Below are positions 33,008 through 43,916 of a stretch of 64,000 bases of DNA, piece by piece; position 1 is the stretch's first letter; every line of letters begins with the position of its first letter. The stretch spans positions 1 to 64,000 of the forward strand of contig JAXRKN010000028.1 in the NCBI GenBank assembly GCA_038502055.1, in the 5' to 3' direction. Position numbers and translations under genes: made by a program. A model generated the notes under the pieces. That model ran no database searches. It saw only the letters and a program-made list of their open reading frames with translations, and was not told the DNA's origin. Source of the DNA: Tanytarsus gracilentus (Eukaryota > Arthropoda > Insecta > Diptera > Chironomidae).

Positions 33008-34122
33008 ATTCGTGTTAATTTCGTGTTGTGTAGCATAAAAGAAAATTAGTGAAAGTGTGAGCGAGTTATTGTAATAAGTGAGAAAATTCTTCGATGGAAT
33101 CTTCAATTGAAGGCTGTGATAAAATATTTTATACTAAAAAACAACAACTTTTGAATGTTGGTGAGCAATTAAATTAAATACTCTAAGACCTATCGTGGGT
33201 TTTCTCTGACAAAAAAAAAATCAGTTTCTTTAAATTATCCCACTGAAAAATTTTATACATTTTTAATATCTCTCTGCATATTAACTGAAATTGACTAGAA
33301 CAAAGAAATTTTTCTATTTAAGAAAATGTCAATAAATTTCCATGAATTTAAGTTATTGAGATTATGTCATACTTTTTTTTAATCAAATTCATATTGTTTC
33401 ATATTTCTTTGGTTTGAAATGGTTTTATATGACTTTTCAGCCGAAAAGAGAGAAAGAGAAAATTTAAGAGCAGAGAAAAGAAAATTAGGATGTCTCGAAT
33501 TGTCGTCATTGGTTCGAATTGAGCCTTTGATGCAAGGTATAGTGACAATATATATATTTTATATATTTGTAATTGTTATTTTTATGTATGAAATGCAGCC
33601 ATCAATGAAAAATTCTTTTTATTACAATAACTTCGATAAGTGGGAAAGTTCACCTTCAATAATTTTTGATTTACTTGCTTTAAAATAATGTTTTCGATCA
33701 TAGATTGCATCACGACTAAATTGGAACACGCGGAAAAGAAATTAATATAGCTGAAAACATTTATTACGGAATTAAACTTTCAACAATATAATAGGAGACA
33801 ATTTAAAGAACTATGTTATGCATTATAAAACAATTATATTACTACCATTTATGAATTATCATCATTATTTTACTCAAATATCCCACTTGTAAATCATTAA
33901 AAAAATGCTTCATCGAATTAAATCTGAAATTCAACTTAAAACAAAACTTCTTATAAAAAAAATTGATGGTGTAATAAAATAATTTAACACGTTTTTCCAA
34001 TAATTTTGAAGAATTTAAAATTTTATTCTCTACTTTCTCGATAGCAATTGAAATATCGAAAATTAGTTTTGCTTAATTGTTTTCATTTTAAATTTATTAA
34101 CTTATTAATTTCAGCTTTATTT
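33008..34122. other. Convergent intergenic region with 3' UTRs
   Basis: It lies between the stop of the SCAF-like gene and the stop of the minus-strand ZAD zinc-finger gene. It is AT-rich. A minus-strand AATAAA at about 34093-34098 could be the poly(A) signal of the zinc-finger gene. The 89-codon open frame at 33419-33688 lacks a domain or splice partner and was not called. Confidence 0.5.
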
Positions 34123-36054
34123 TTAGGCAACTTTGTCCCGTTGGTTTTTCTTTCCGAAGATGGTCGTATAGTTTGTCTTGTGAACTTTCTTTAGATGTCC
34201 GATAACTGCTCCTTTGCACTTCATTTTCTTATCACATATTGGGCAATCAATCTCGCCTGAGTGAAGGTAGTGAATGTGACGCCTTAACTTCGCGATGGAC
34301 TTCTGAACAGAATTACAAACATTGCATTTAAACGATCCTTCCGTAAACACGTTGAATTTTTTTCCTGCATTTTTAGTTTGATCGAAACCTTCGTAGTTGT
34401 AATTTTGACATAAATTCTCGTTGACATGCACCTCGTAGGATTTCATCACCGAGAAAGTTTGAATGCAATTTGGACAGTGATATAAATTAGTTTGGGGATT
34501 TGCTCTAATTCCATTATCGTGGCCATTAGGATGAACTAATAACAAGTGCCGATCTAGAGAATTTTGACATACTTTGAGGCAAATGTGACATTGATATGTT
34601 TTTTTGTATTTCACATGAGTCTTAAGCAAGTGATCTCGGAGTGACTTCTTTTGAGCCCATGATCGACCGCAATTATCGCATATCCATGGCTTATATCCAT
34701 TATTATGAACTTGCTTCATATGAATTGTTAATCTTGCGATTGCACAGAACCCTTTACCGCACTGATGGCAGACAACCTCTTTACTCTGTCTATGAACTGA
34801 TTTTAAGTGAATGCCAAGGCTATTGTGAAGTAATTCCTTGCCACATTCGGGACATTTTACTGCAATAAAAATTTCTAAAGTTAAGAAAATAATTATAAAA
34901 AAATAAATACCTAGAATATCTTTCAGCACATCGTTGTAATGTTTTCTAACGCAAATCGTTTGATCTTCTCGATTGCTATAAACAACTCCACATCGAATGC
35001 ACCAGAATCTAGTTCCATTTCCATGATATTTATTTTTGTGAGCTAAAAGCTGACGAACACTCTTGAAAGCTTTTGGTACTTTGCATTCGTAGCAGGTGTC
35101 CTCCAATTTTTCAGGAACTTTATTTCTACCATGTGCATATCGACAGCGATTTAAATCTCTTTTATTGTCAAACTCATTACCGCAGTAGCACCAAAACTTA
35201 ATTCCATCTCCATGCTCTTTATTTCTATGACGCACCATCACTCTCAAGTCTCTAAATGTCTTGTTGCAATCAACACATTTTACTTGATTCCTTTCTTCCA
35301 CGTGAATTTTCATGTGAGCATAGAGATTTTTCTTCGTGTTGTACATGCTGCCACAATAGTCACATTGAACGGAACATCTTGGCTCTGGAAGTGCCCTAGA
35401 TTCTATCATTTTTGATCGAGGGTCTTCGACTGATTGATTACGATTTTTATCATGATTGATTGCGTGATTCAGAAGAATATGGTCAGCATAGTCTTTCTTA
35501 TTGTCGGAAGTGAATTTTTTACAGAGAACACAATCATATGTTAAGCCCGCCTTTCTCTTGCCATCGCTGACTTCATTTCGAACTCTTCTGCGTCTCTTTT
35601 TAAATGGTGTGATTTGTTCTGATGTATCCTCTATCAAACATTCGAATGTTTGCTCTTCATAGTCATGCTCTGGAGATTCACTTTTGACAAAATCAATTAG
35701 AACATTTTCGTTTGGCTCTGCTTTAATTTTTGTTTCCAATTCAAGGAAATCACTCAACTTTTTCCTCACATCAACGCGGAACAGATGAATGTTTAATAAA
35801 TTTAAGTCACAAGAGCTGCAAATGATGTCAGACTTGAGCTGCGAGGAAGTAACTGTAGATTAAATTCGATTTTAATAGAGAGAATTTTTTCTCACCTGGA
35901 TGTTTTCAAATAAAATTCTGTAAATTTCAATTTGAAGTGGCTGTATGGTGTAAAAATTATCGCTGAACCCTATACACTTGGAGCAACATCCACATCTAAC
36001 ATCGGTTAACTCGACATTACCAACAAATTCAATTTTATTTAAACTTGAATCCAT
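34123..36054 (-). CDS. ZAD-C2H2 zinc-finger protein, 607 aa
   Basis: Exons are complement(34123..34859, 34911..35838, 35896..36054). The first intron is joined at the inner acceptor (CCTCGCAG), because the outer candidate (ATCTACAG) leads to a stop. The 51-nt second intron (34860-34910) is a multiple of three and free of stops, so the unspliced frame is also open. The N-terminus is a zinc-finger-associated domain: CGCCSKC near residue 22 and CSSC near residue 60 supply the two Cys pairs. About 13 C2H2 or C2HC fingers follow from residue about 150 to the end, some degenerate (CYCGNEF). ZAD proteins are insect nuclear DNA-binding factors that dimerise through the ZAD. Its start codon is 206 bp from that of the divergent THAP-ZAD gene. 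The last fingers, with NGHDNGIRAN and CPNC, resemble those of the two neighbours, so all three are related. Confidence 0.85.
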
Positions 36055-36260
36055 TTTTTTAATTTTTGTGTATTTTTACTCAATTTTATGTTCTCATCCA
36101 GATATAAACCCTTATAAATTACTTCACTGAAGCGCACTGTTATTAAAGTCTTAAATTTGCCTTATTCCTGGCCTTATTTTAATTAAAACTTAGCAAAATT
36201 TTTAATTTCATTTTTTTCTGTTTGTAAACAATAACATTGAAATTTCCAAAACAAACAAAA
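36055..36260. promoter_or_regulatory. Short divergent promoter region
   Basis: 206 bp separate two head-to-head zinc-finger gene starts. The sequence is AT-rich. A bidirectional promoter is inferred from geometry only. Confidence 0.4.
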
Positions 36261-38650
36261 ATGGATTTTCGTTGTCAAGTTAAAAATTGCTCAAAAACAT
36301 CGGTTTTAGGCGATCTATTTTCGTCACCACAAGAGCCAACCATTCTTAGGCAATGGCAAAGGGCAATAGGCACAAATCAAAGTCAATTCTTTGTTTGCGA
36401 GCGGCATTTTACTAAAAATGACATTATTGTTGAGAAAAATCTTCAAGATACAGCAGTTCCTAAGCTTCACTTGACAGGAGTAAGTTTTAAGCTCGAGAAC
36501 AACTGTTGTGGACTCTGTTTGGATGACTTGAATGAACCGCATCAAATATCTCGTGAATCTAGAAATTATTTTACAGAAATTTCCGGATATGAGGTAAGCG
36601 AGAGATCGAGCTCGCAATCTATATCCTAATATCTCGTCTATTACAGCCTTTAACGGATCTTATGTGCCGGGAATGCAAATTTACGCTGATATCCCTAAAA
36701 AAATTCCAAACTGAACTTCCAGTAAAACATGCCAACATCCGAAATTTAATAAACGCTCAATTAATTGAAATTAAACCCGACTCTATGATTGTTGAGAATG
36801 ATATACTTCCAAAAATTGATTGTTATCCCTGCGAATACTGTACAGCAATTAAAACAATTGACGAAAAAAAGCTCAAAGAACACATCAAGGAAAAGCATAG
36901 CTTTCAATGCGACGAGTGCCGATTTTATTGTTCACGAGCTAAAGAACTGGAAACTCATATGATACATGGACACAAAACGAGAGAAAATCATCAGTGTCTC
37001 ATATGTGGGCTGAAAGGATTTATTAACACAGCGATGCTTAATATACATCAAGAACAGCTTCATCACATCAACAAGTTTTCGTGTTGCTTCTGCGATCAAG
37101 TATTCGGTAGTGCTGTTGATTTAAGAGTTCACATAGCCTACCTTCATCCATTTTCAAAGAGAGCAGCCTATAAGAAACAGGCAAATGTTATAGCGACAAA
37201 ACGTTTGACACCGCTAGGTATACGAAAAATTATTCCTAAAAATATTCGTCAAGTTCAAAGTAATTTCAAGAAGCTACCTCAAAAGCAATTTGCAGTGAAA
37301 AAGATTTTACCTGTTAGTCATGAAAAATTAATAGAAGTAAAATTGGAACCAAATACTGATGAAATAGAGGAGCTGGCAGTGGTGAAGGAGGAGCCTGAAT
37401 TAACTATAAATCCAACATCTAGTTCAACAATGAATAGAAACGATGTCGAAAGCATTTTTGTGGAACAATTGCCAGAAATCATAAAGCAACCAATAAAACT
37501 GGAAATTGTCAGCCAAGAAGAGAGAAGTGAACCTATTAGCTATTGGGATGTAAATTCAAAAACATCACCGTTTGATAATTCGGTTAAATGTCTTGATTGT
37601 AATCATACCATGCGCTTTGAAGATCTTATGGGTGAGTTATATTTTTAGTTTGCACAAAATTCAATAAATTTAACTGCAATTTTAGCTCATCGACTCACAG
37701 AACATTCGAAAACAATGTTAGAGCCAACGTCTAGTTCAAAAGTTCTTAACACAGATGACGACCTCGTTTTTATTGAAGATTTACCAGAATTCATCGAGCC
37801 AAAAATGGAAGAAAATTTAAACAATGGAAAGAGAACAAATCATCCATTGCTTGATAACATGGTTAGATGTCTTGATTGTCAAAAGGTTATGGGCGTTGAA
37901 GAACTGCTAGGTATGTTAACTATATTTTTAACTAGCAAATTTCAAATTTTTAACGATATTTTAGCACACCGCCTCAAAGAGCATCCAGAATCAGACGAAG
38001 AAGCAAAGACTTATCCACGAATGCCAACACCTCCTTTTGCAAGTAAAAAAGTGAAAAAGCATCGTAATCGTGTAGTTTCCTGTGAATTCTGTTCCGTGAA
38101 ATTGCTTCAAGATAGTCTCAAAAATCACATCGATCGATTTCATAGCGATACACCAAATGCTTACCTTTGTCATGTGTGCTCGAAAAGCTTTCACAAAGAA
38201 CACGTTCTAAAGAGGCATCTCAAAGTACACGATCCTGAGTCAAAGCTTTGTTGCGACAAGTGCGGTGGACTGTTCATATCTAAGAATCGAATTCGAAGTC
38301 ATCTTTATCGATATCATTTAAACACCATCATCTACAAAGCTCAATGTAAGATTTGTCTTAAGAGAGTAACACAAAAGTTTTCGGAGCATATGGAGACTTA
38401 CCACAAAGACGGTTATGATTGTGGAGCGAGAGCGAATAATGAAACAAACTTTTTCGATTGCTACAAGTGCGGAGCTTCATATATTAATCTGCACACCTAT
38501 CGACGACACGACTGCGTGAAGGGACGTTTTCAGATTAGATGCAATGACTGCCAAGTGCCAATCAAAAGTGTTGAAAATTTAGAAACTCACAAAAGATCTA
38601 ACATGTGCCAACAGCAAAAGTGGACGTTTTTACGCGAAAGTAAAATTTAA
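36261..38650 (+). CDS. THAP-ZAD-C2H2 zinc-finger protein A, 742 aa
   Basis: Exons: 36261-36593, 36647-37631, 37686-37910, 37965-38650. The start is the ATG at 36261, not the in-frame one at 36237, because the paralog starts at the matching place. A THAP DNA-binding domain covers residues 1-70: C5-x4-C10, W32, C46-x2-H49 and an AVP box at 65-67. A ZAD follows, with C83-x2-C86 in exon 1 and C118-x2-C121 in exon 2. Then come about 12 C2H2-type fingers. Two of them (around the 37632-37685 and 37911-37964 introns) are copies of one split finger, CLDC...AHRL.EH, each interrupted by a 54-nt intron at the same codon. Probable nuclear DNA-binding regulator that dimerises through the ZAD. It shares the 333-nt first exon length and intron positions with the next gene, so they are tandem duplicates. 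Confidence 0.88.
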
Positions 38651-38825
38651 TATTAATATTTAATAGAAAAGCGAAAATATTAGTAAATTCTTATATATAC
38701 GTTGAAAAAAATTGTTCAATTAATTAAAATTTAATTCATAAAATGGGGTTTCGATTTTATAAACAGAAATCCGTTATGGTTGAAATTCAAATTTAAGGGG
38801 AAAAAAAATTATCAAAACAAACAAA

Positions 38826-40338
38826 ATGAATTTTATTTGTGAAGTTAAAAATTGCAAAAACTCATCAAATTTAGCCGACTTATTTATTGCTCCACGCAAT
38901 AAAAGGATTCTAAGGCATTGGCAAAAGGCAATAGGCACAAATGCAAGTGAATTTTTTGTGTGCGAGCGGCATTTCACTAAAAAGGACATTATTGTTGAGA
39001 AAAATCTTGAAGAAACGGCAGTTCCCCAGCTTCACTTGACAGACGATGTTTTTAAGCTTGAAAACGACTGTTGTGGCTTATGCTTGAATGCTTCTAATGA
39101 CCTTTCCGAGATCAGCAAAGATGCAAGTGACATGTTCAAAGAAATTAGTCAATTTGAGGTAAATTTAAAGTTAAAATTAAAGTCGAGTCACTTTAATCAT
39201 TTAATTATTTTAGCCATTGACTTCCTTAATATGTCGAGACTGCAAATTAGCTATGAAAACGTACAAAAAGTTCCAAACAGAAATTCAACAAAAGCATCTA
39301 TCTATTCGCAATGCAGCCATTAATTTGGAAGAAAGTGATCAAGATTCGGACGATTGCGTGATAGTCGAAGACGACCATTCACAATCAACTGCTTCAAGTT
39401 CAAAAACCAATGAAAAACCCAACATCTCCGTGCCAGAAATCAAGCAGCAACGAACAAATTGCTGGAAAGCAGATTCCCATCGCACTCGCTCTCCAGATTC
39501 ATTAGGTTTCAAAAGTTCAGTCAAGTGCCTAGATTGTCAAAAAGTTATGGGCGTTGAAGAACTGCTAGGTATTTTTAACTATATTTTTAACAAGCAATCT
39601 CAAATTTTAATTGATATTTTAGCGCACCGACTCGAAGAGCATCCAAACTCCGAAGAAGAATCAAAGACTTATCCATCAATGCCAACGCCTCCATATCCTC
39701 CTCCATCACCAAAATCGAAAAAGCATAACAAGTCTCGGAATGAAGGAACGTCTGATGACATTATAGTGGCGTGTGAATTTTGTTTCATGGAAATGTACGA
39801 GAAGAATTTGGAAAAACATATCGGTCAATGTCACACCGAAAAAGGAAAGGATTTCTTATGTCATGTTTGCTCGAAAGCATTCACTAAAGAAATGGCTCTG
39901 AAATATCATCTAGTGTCTCACTATCCTGAACAGATGTTTGTTTGCGATATTTGTGACAGGAAATACACCATGAAAACAAAGCTTAATCAACACATAAGGA
40001 AAAGTCATCTCAATTTGAAAAAGTTTGCCGTTCAATGTAACATTTGCCTCAAAAAGTTTCGAGAAAAAAAAAAGTTTCCGCAGCACATGGAGACTTACCA
40101 CAAAGACGGTTATGATTGTGGAGCGAGAGCGAATAGTGAAACAAACTTTTTCGATTGCTACAAGTGCGGAGCTTCATACTATGCTCTTCTCAACTATAAA
40201 CGACACGATTGTGAAAAGGGACGCTTTCAAATTAGATGCAACGACTGCCAGTTGCCAATGACGAGTACGGAAAAGTTGAAACTTCATCAGGCGAATGATT
40301 GCAAAGTTAAAAAACCAAATAGATTTGGACCTAATTAA
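38826..40338 (+). CDS. THAP-ZAD-C2H2 zinc-finger protein B, 467 aa
   Basis: Exons: 38826-39158, 39214-39568, 39623-40338. It is the tandem paralog of the preceding gene, with the same 333-nt first exon holding the THAP domain (C5-x4-C10, W32, C46-x2-H49, AVP box) and half of the ZAD; the second Cys pair of the ZAD opens exon 2. It has about seven C2H2-type fingers against twelve in gene A: the middle block of A is missing, and the split CLDC finger is present once instead of twice. The 54-nt intron 39569-39622 is a multiple of three and free of stops, so unspliced RNA stays in frame. A stretch of about 93 bp near 40088-40181 differs from gene A (38388-38481) by about one base, far closer than the rest. 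Probable nuclear DNA-binding protein. Only 175 bp separate it from the stop of gene A. Confidence 0.88.
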
Positions 40339-40617
40339 AAATTTACCGAATAACTTAATTAAGTTGCTTTTCATTCTTTGTTACACGTGCTTCCTCGATA
40401 AGGTTTTTTTGATTCGTGTCGAATTAAAGTTGTAAAATTATATTTTATTTAATTCATTATTTTTCTTTATAGTTTTATACACTTCCATTAAATACATAGT
40501 TTAATTTTTCCTTTCTCAAATATAAATCTCTAAATGTCCTTTAGCAAGAAATATCACAGTACTGATCTGTTTAAAACTTGAGAGTTTTTGTGATGATGCA
40601 TTAATTAAGTTCAGTCT
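40339..40617. other. Convergent intergenic region
   Basis: 279 bp between the stop codons of zinc-finger gene B and the CtIP-like gene. AT-rich 3' untranslated sequence of both; no other feature is seen. Confidence 0.5.
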
Positions 40618-42138
40618 TTAGTGTTTGCGTGGACGCATGTGCTGGTTTTTGACTGGCGACAAATTAACATCCCAGAAGCCCTCTGGCGTGAAGCGATCCC
40701 CTTCCATTTGCTTAACACTTGGCAAGCGCTTATTGACACGAATGAATTGATAATTTGGAACATAGCCTGGTTTCTTGCGAATGCCTGCGACACGTAGTCG
40801 AAAGCCCTTGCATGGTTCATCACATTCGATGATTTCCATATTAGCTTTCTCAACATCAATCTCCGTAGCTCGTTTGTCGTAGTATTGCTTGCAAGCTGAG
40901 CACTCTCCATCGTAAATGTCACGAGTCTGAATGGCATGGTTTTTAAAGAATCCTTCAAAGTCACTCAGATTGTCAAGTTTACGAGGCAATGGCTTGTAGC
41001 CGCCGTCATCATCAACAATTTGTGAGTCATTAGTTGTGCTATCCGAAATAGTGTAGATTGGAATCTCAGCTGGTTCTTGTTGTTCCTGAAAGATGACACT
41101 GCAGTTGCTATCGGTGAAAATCTCTTGTGAGAATGGATCATTAAACTTAACGGCAGCATGTTGTGTCATTGGTTCTTCCTTAATAATTGGCTCAATCAAG
41201 AGGGTTTCATCAATCTTTTCCTCCACAACTTTCTTCTCCTCATCACGAACAACTTTTGGAACTTCAATTGTCGGCTTAGCTTTCGGCTTTAGTGCCAAAT
41301 CAGTGCGAAACAACGAACCAAAATCATTGCGTTTAGCTGTCGACTTTCGAGCTGTCTTTAACAAGTCAATGGGAGTTGAATCGAAAGTGTTGTCGAATAC
41401 GAAGCTTTCCTTTTTCTTTGGTGCCTCGACTTTCTTCGCAGCACTTTCTTTTTCTTTTTGATCCGTTTCCTTAGCCATCTTCATAAAGGCACTGATAAGT
41501 TTTGGCTTGGCTATTGAAGTTCGTGGATGAAGCCAACCGAGACTGGGAGGACTGTTGACCTTCTTAGGACTCTCCATGCGTAGAACATTCTTTGGCTTTT
41601 CTTTTTTGTCAAACTTAAGACGCTTGACAGGCGATTCCAATTCAGTATCGAGCTGTTGACGGGGAAATATTTCGGGCGATGATTGAGGTGAAGCATTGGG
41701 ACTTGTTGATGTGTTTGACTTATTCATATCCTTTTCTCGGTGCTCATACAACACCAATTTGCGCTTCAAATCAAAATTTTCCTTTTTAAGATCAACCTTG
41801 CGCTGGAGTTCAGCATTTTTCTTTTTGAGCTTAGCTGCTTCCAACAGTTTCTTCTTGCTTTCCTCAGTCTCTCTCTTCTGATCTTCCAATTGAACTTTAA
41901 GAGCTTTAACTTGACGCTCTAATTCAGCATTACGGTCCATGAGTCTAGAGTTTTCTTGTTCATTATCCGAATCGCTGTTGAGAATTTCTGAAGTTATGAA
42001 AAGTTAATCAATATATTTAATAATTTTTGATCAATATAACTTACCAGCAATGTGATTGCGCACCAAATTTTGAAAGACATTTTCGAGATCCTTTTGCATA
42101 TTATTTGCTATTTCCTTAATAGGTCGACGCTTACCCAT
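40618..42138 (-). CDS. CtIP/RBBP8-like DNA end-resection factor, 487 aa
   Basis: Exons are complement(40618..41987, 42045..42138). The 57-nt intron uses GTAAGT and AACTTCAG and joins in frame. Residues about 10-140 form a charged coiled coil (GKRRPIKEIANNMQKDLENV, then ELERQVKALKVQLEDQKRE). The middle is Ser/Pro/Lys-rich with several SP sites. The conserved C-terminal Sae2/CtIP-like region has CSACKQYYDKR (about 388-398) and an RFTPEGFWD motif (about 468-476) matching the TPExFWD core of CtIP, the part that stimulates MRE11-RAD50. CtIP starts resection of DNA double-strand breaks for homologous recombination in the nucleus, and CDK phosphorylation normally controls it. The assignment rests on the C-terminal motif, the coiled coil and the length, which is shorter than vertebrate CtIP as usual in insects. 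Convergent with zinc-finger gene B. Confidence 0.75.
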
Positions 42139-42690
42139 CTTGAAGAAAACAATTAATATTATGAAATTAAACAGTCGACAAATATTAATTGAGCGGGAAA
42201 AATTATAGCAAAATTAATTTTAATTTCTTTAAGATCCTTTTTAAAATTGCTTTTAAAAGTTTTAAAAACATATTTTGAACGCTTAACGCACACTCCTTAA
42301 TTATTTTTAGAAAAATAGAAATTTAAAGTTTGTTTTGAATTTTTTTTACAGTGAATGTGAATGTTATGAAATTCAAGAGCGAGCGGGAAATTAGAAAAAT
42401 TAAGTTTTTATGATTTTTTCGCTCTTAATTTGAGCAAATTTCATATGATTTCAGTTAGCTAGCTGCTTATGTACAATTTTTAATTGATTTTATAGTTTAA
42501 AACTTTATAATTACCTTTTTAAAATTGTTTTCCAAAAAAATCTTGATCTTCGATTTTCAGTGAATTTTTACAGTGAGTTCTCGATGATAAATTTTTCGAA
42601 GGGGTGGAAATTCTTTAATTTTGAATCAGATCCTTTTTTGTAAAATTTAAAAAAATAACGGCTAATTTTTAAATTTTTCATATTTTTTTA
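42139..42690. other. Promoter side of the CtIP-like gene and 3' end of NDUFS3
   Basis: No coding frame. The part next to 42138 should hold the promoter and leader of the CtIP-like gene. A minus-strand AATAAA at about 42687-42692, some 55 nt beyond the NDUFS3 stop, is a good poly(A) signal for NDUFS3. Confidence 0.5.
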
Positions 42691-42745
42691 TTCTTCTCAG
42701 TTTAATTTAACAATTTTTCACAAACTAGTCAGCACATGCACACAT

Positions 42746-43703
42746 TCACTTCTTCTCCGGTGCAGCAGTTTCAATCGCTTCCGTTGCTGGATTAGCATTG
42801 CGGAAGTTAGGGAACTGCTCCCATGGTGCTGATAAGTCAAATTTACGAAACTCTTGTGCCAATTCGAGTGGCTCACACACGACACGTTTTTTCTCATCGT
42901 CATATCGAAGCTAAAAAGAGATTAATATTGGTAATAAAAAATAAGTTGAGCTTGACAATGAAAGTACCTCAACATATCCTGAAAGTGGGAAATCGCGACG
43001 TTGTGGATGTCCCTCGAAGCCGTAGTCAGTGAGAATTCTTCTCAAGTCGGGATGATTCGCGAAGAATACACCATACATATCCCAAATTTCACGCTCATAC
43101 CAATTTGCGGCCTTAAAGATTTCATTGCACGAATCAATTGGCGACAACTCGTCTGTGTATGTCTTGACACGAATCCTTGAATTGAAGCGCACCGATAAGA
43201 GATTATAGATGACTTCGAAACGATATTGACGTGATGGAACGTCCATGCCACCAATATCAACAAGGTTGGCAAATTGAGCCTGATGATGATCTTTGAGGAA
43301 CTGCAGCACGGGAAGAACGCCCTCGGGTGCTATTAAAATTTCTAACTCATCGCCAGCAGTCAACTGAACTTTTTGCACATACTTGGGAAGGCATTCAGCT
43401 ACATATTTTCCAAAGTCTGTAAGATGTGTTCGGCTCACACTGTTTGGCTTACGAACAGTTGCTAAAATGAATAAATAATTGGTAATTAAAGGTGTTTGAC
43501 GAATGACATCTATCTTACGTCTTGTTTCCTCAACAACAGCAGGCTCACTGCTCTTTAATCGCCTGGCAGTGGTCAAAATTCCTAATGACAACAAAAAATA
43601 TTTTATACATTACTTTTTTGTGCAATTTTTGAGCCTATTTACCGCTGTTCTGGACGAGCCCGTTTCGTAATCCCCAAGAGATGCTTCTTAGCAACGACGC
43701 CAT
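42746..43703 (-). CDS. NDUFS3: NADH dehydrogenase (ubiquinone) iron-sulfur protein 3, mitochondrial, 260 aa
   Basis: Exons are complement(42746..42910, 42968..43461, 43519..43581, 43643..43703); three introns of 57-61 nt join to 260 residues, close to the usual 260-265. It is the 30-kDa subunit of the peripheral arm of respiratory complex I in the mitochondrial matrix. The N-terminus (ASLLRSISWGLRNGL) is a basic amphipathic mitochondrial presequence. The family signature ERE-WDMYGV-F-NHPDLRRILTDYGFEGHP is complete, followed by RRDFPLSGYVE and the C-terminal LRYDDEKKRVV...EPLELAQEFRKFD. The second intron (43462-43518) is a multiple of three without a stop, so an unspliced copy would still read through. 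Head to head with the XPG-like gene, 213 bp between starts. Confidence 0.96.
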
Positions 43704-43916
43704 GCTCCTTGGTAGATTAGTTAGTGATAAATACCTGGAGAAAAATGTAAAAATTAAATTTTCTCCTCTTGAAAATTATCTAATAAGAATGGGGGCCGCA
43801 AGACAGAAATAATTTAAAGATTTTTGAATTTTTAAAATACGTTACAGTAAGAAAGTAAACACGTTTTGCAAAAATTAAGTACGCGCTAAAATTGATCAAA
43901 TTTAATTAAACTAAAC
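43704..43916. promoter_or_regulatory. Probable bidirectional promoter, NDUFS3 / XPG-like gene
   Basis: 213 bp between two divergent start codons, too short for two fully separate promoters with leaders. AT-rich; no specific element assigned. The shared promoter is inferred from spacing. Confidence 0.45.

Noticed and set aside
33419..33688. 89-codon frame downstream of the SCAF-like gene
   Set aside because: No splice continuity with the gene, no domain, and it lies in AT-rich intergenic sequence.
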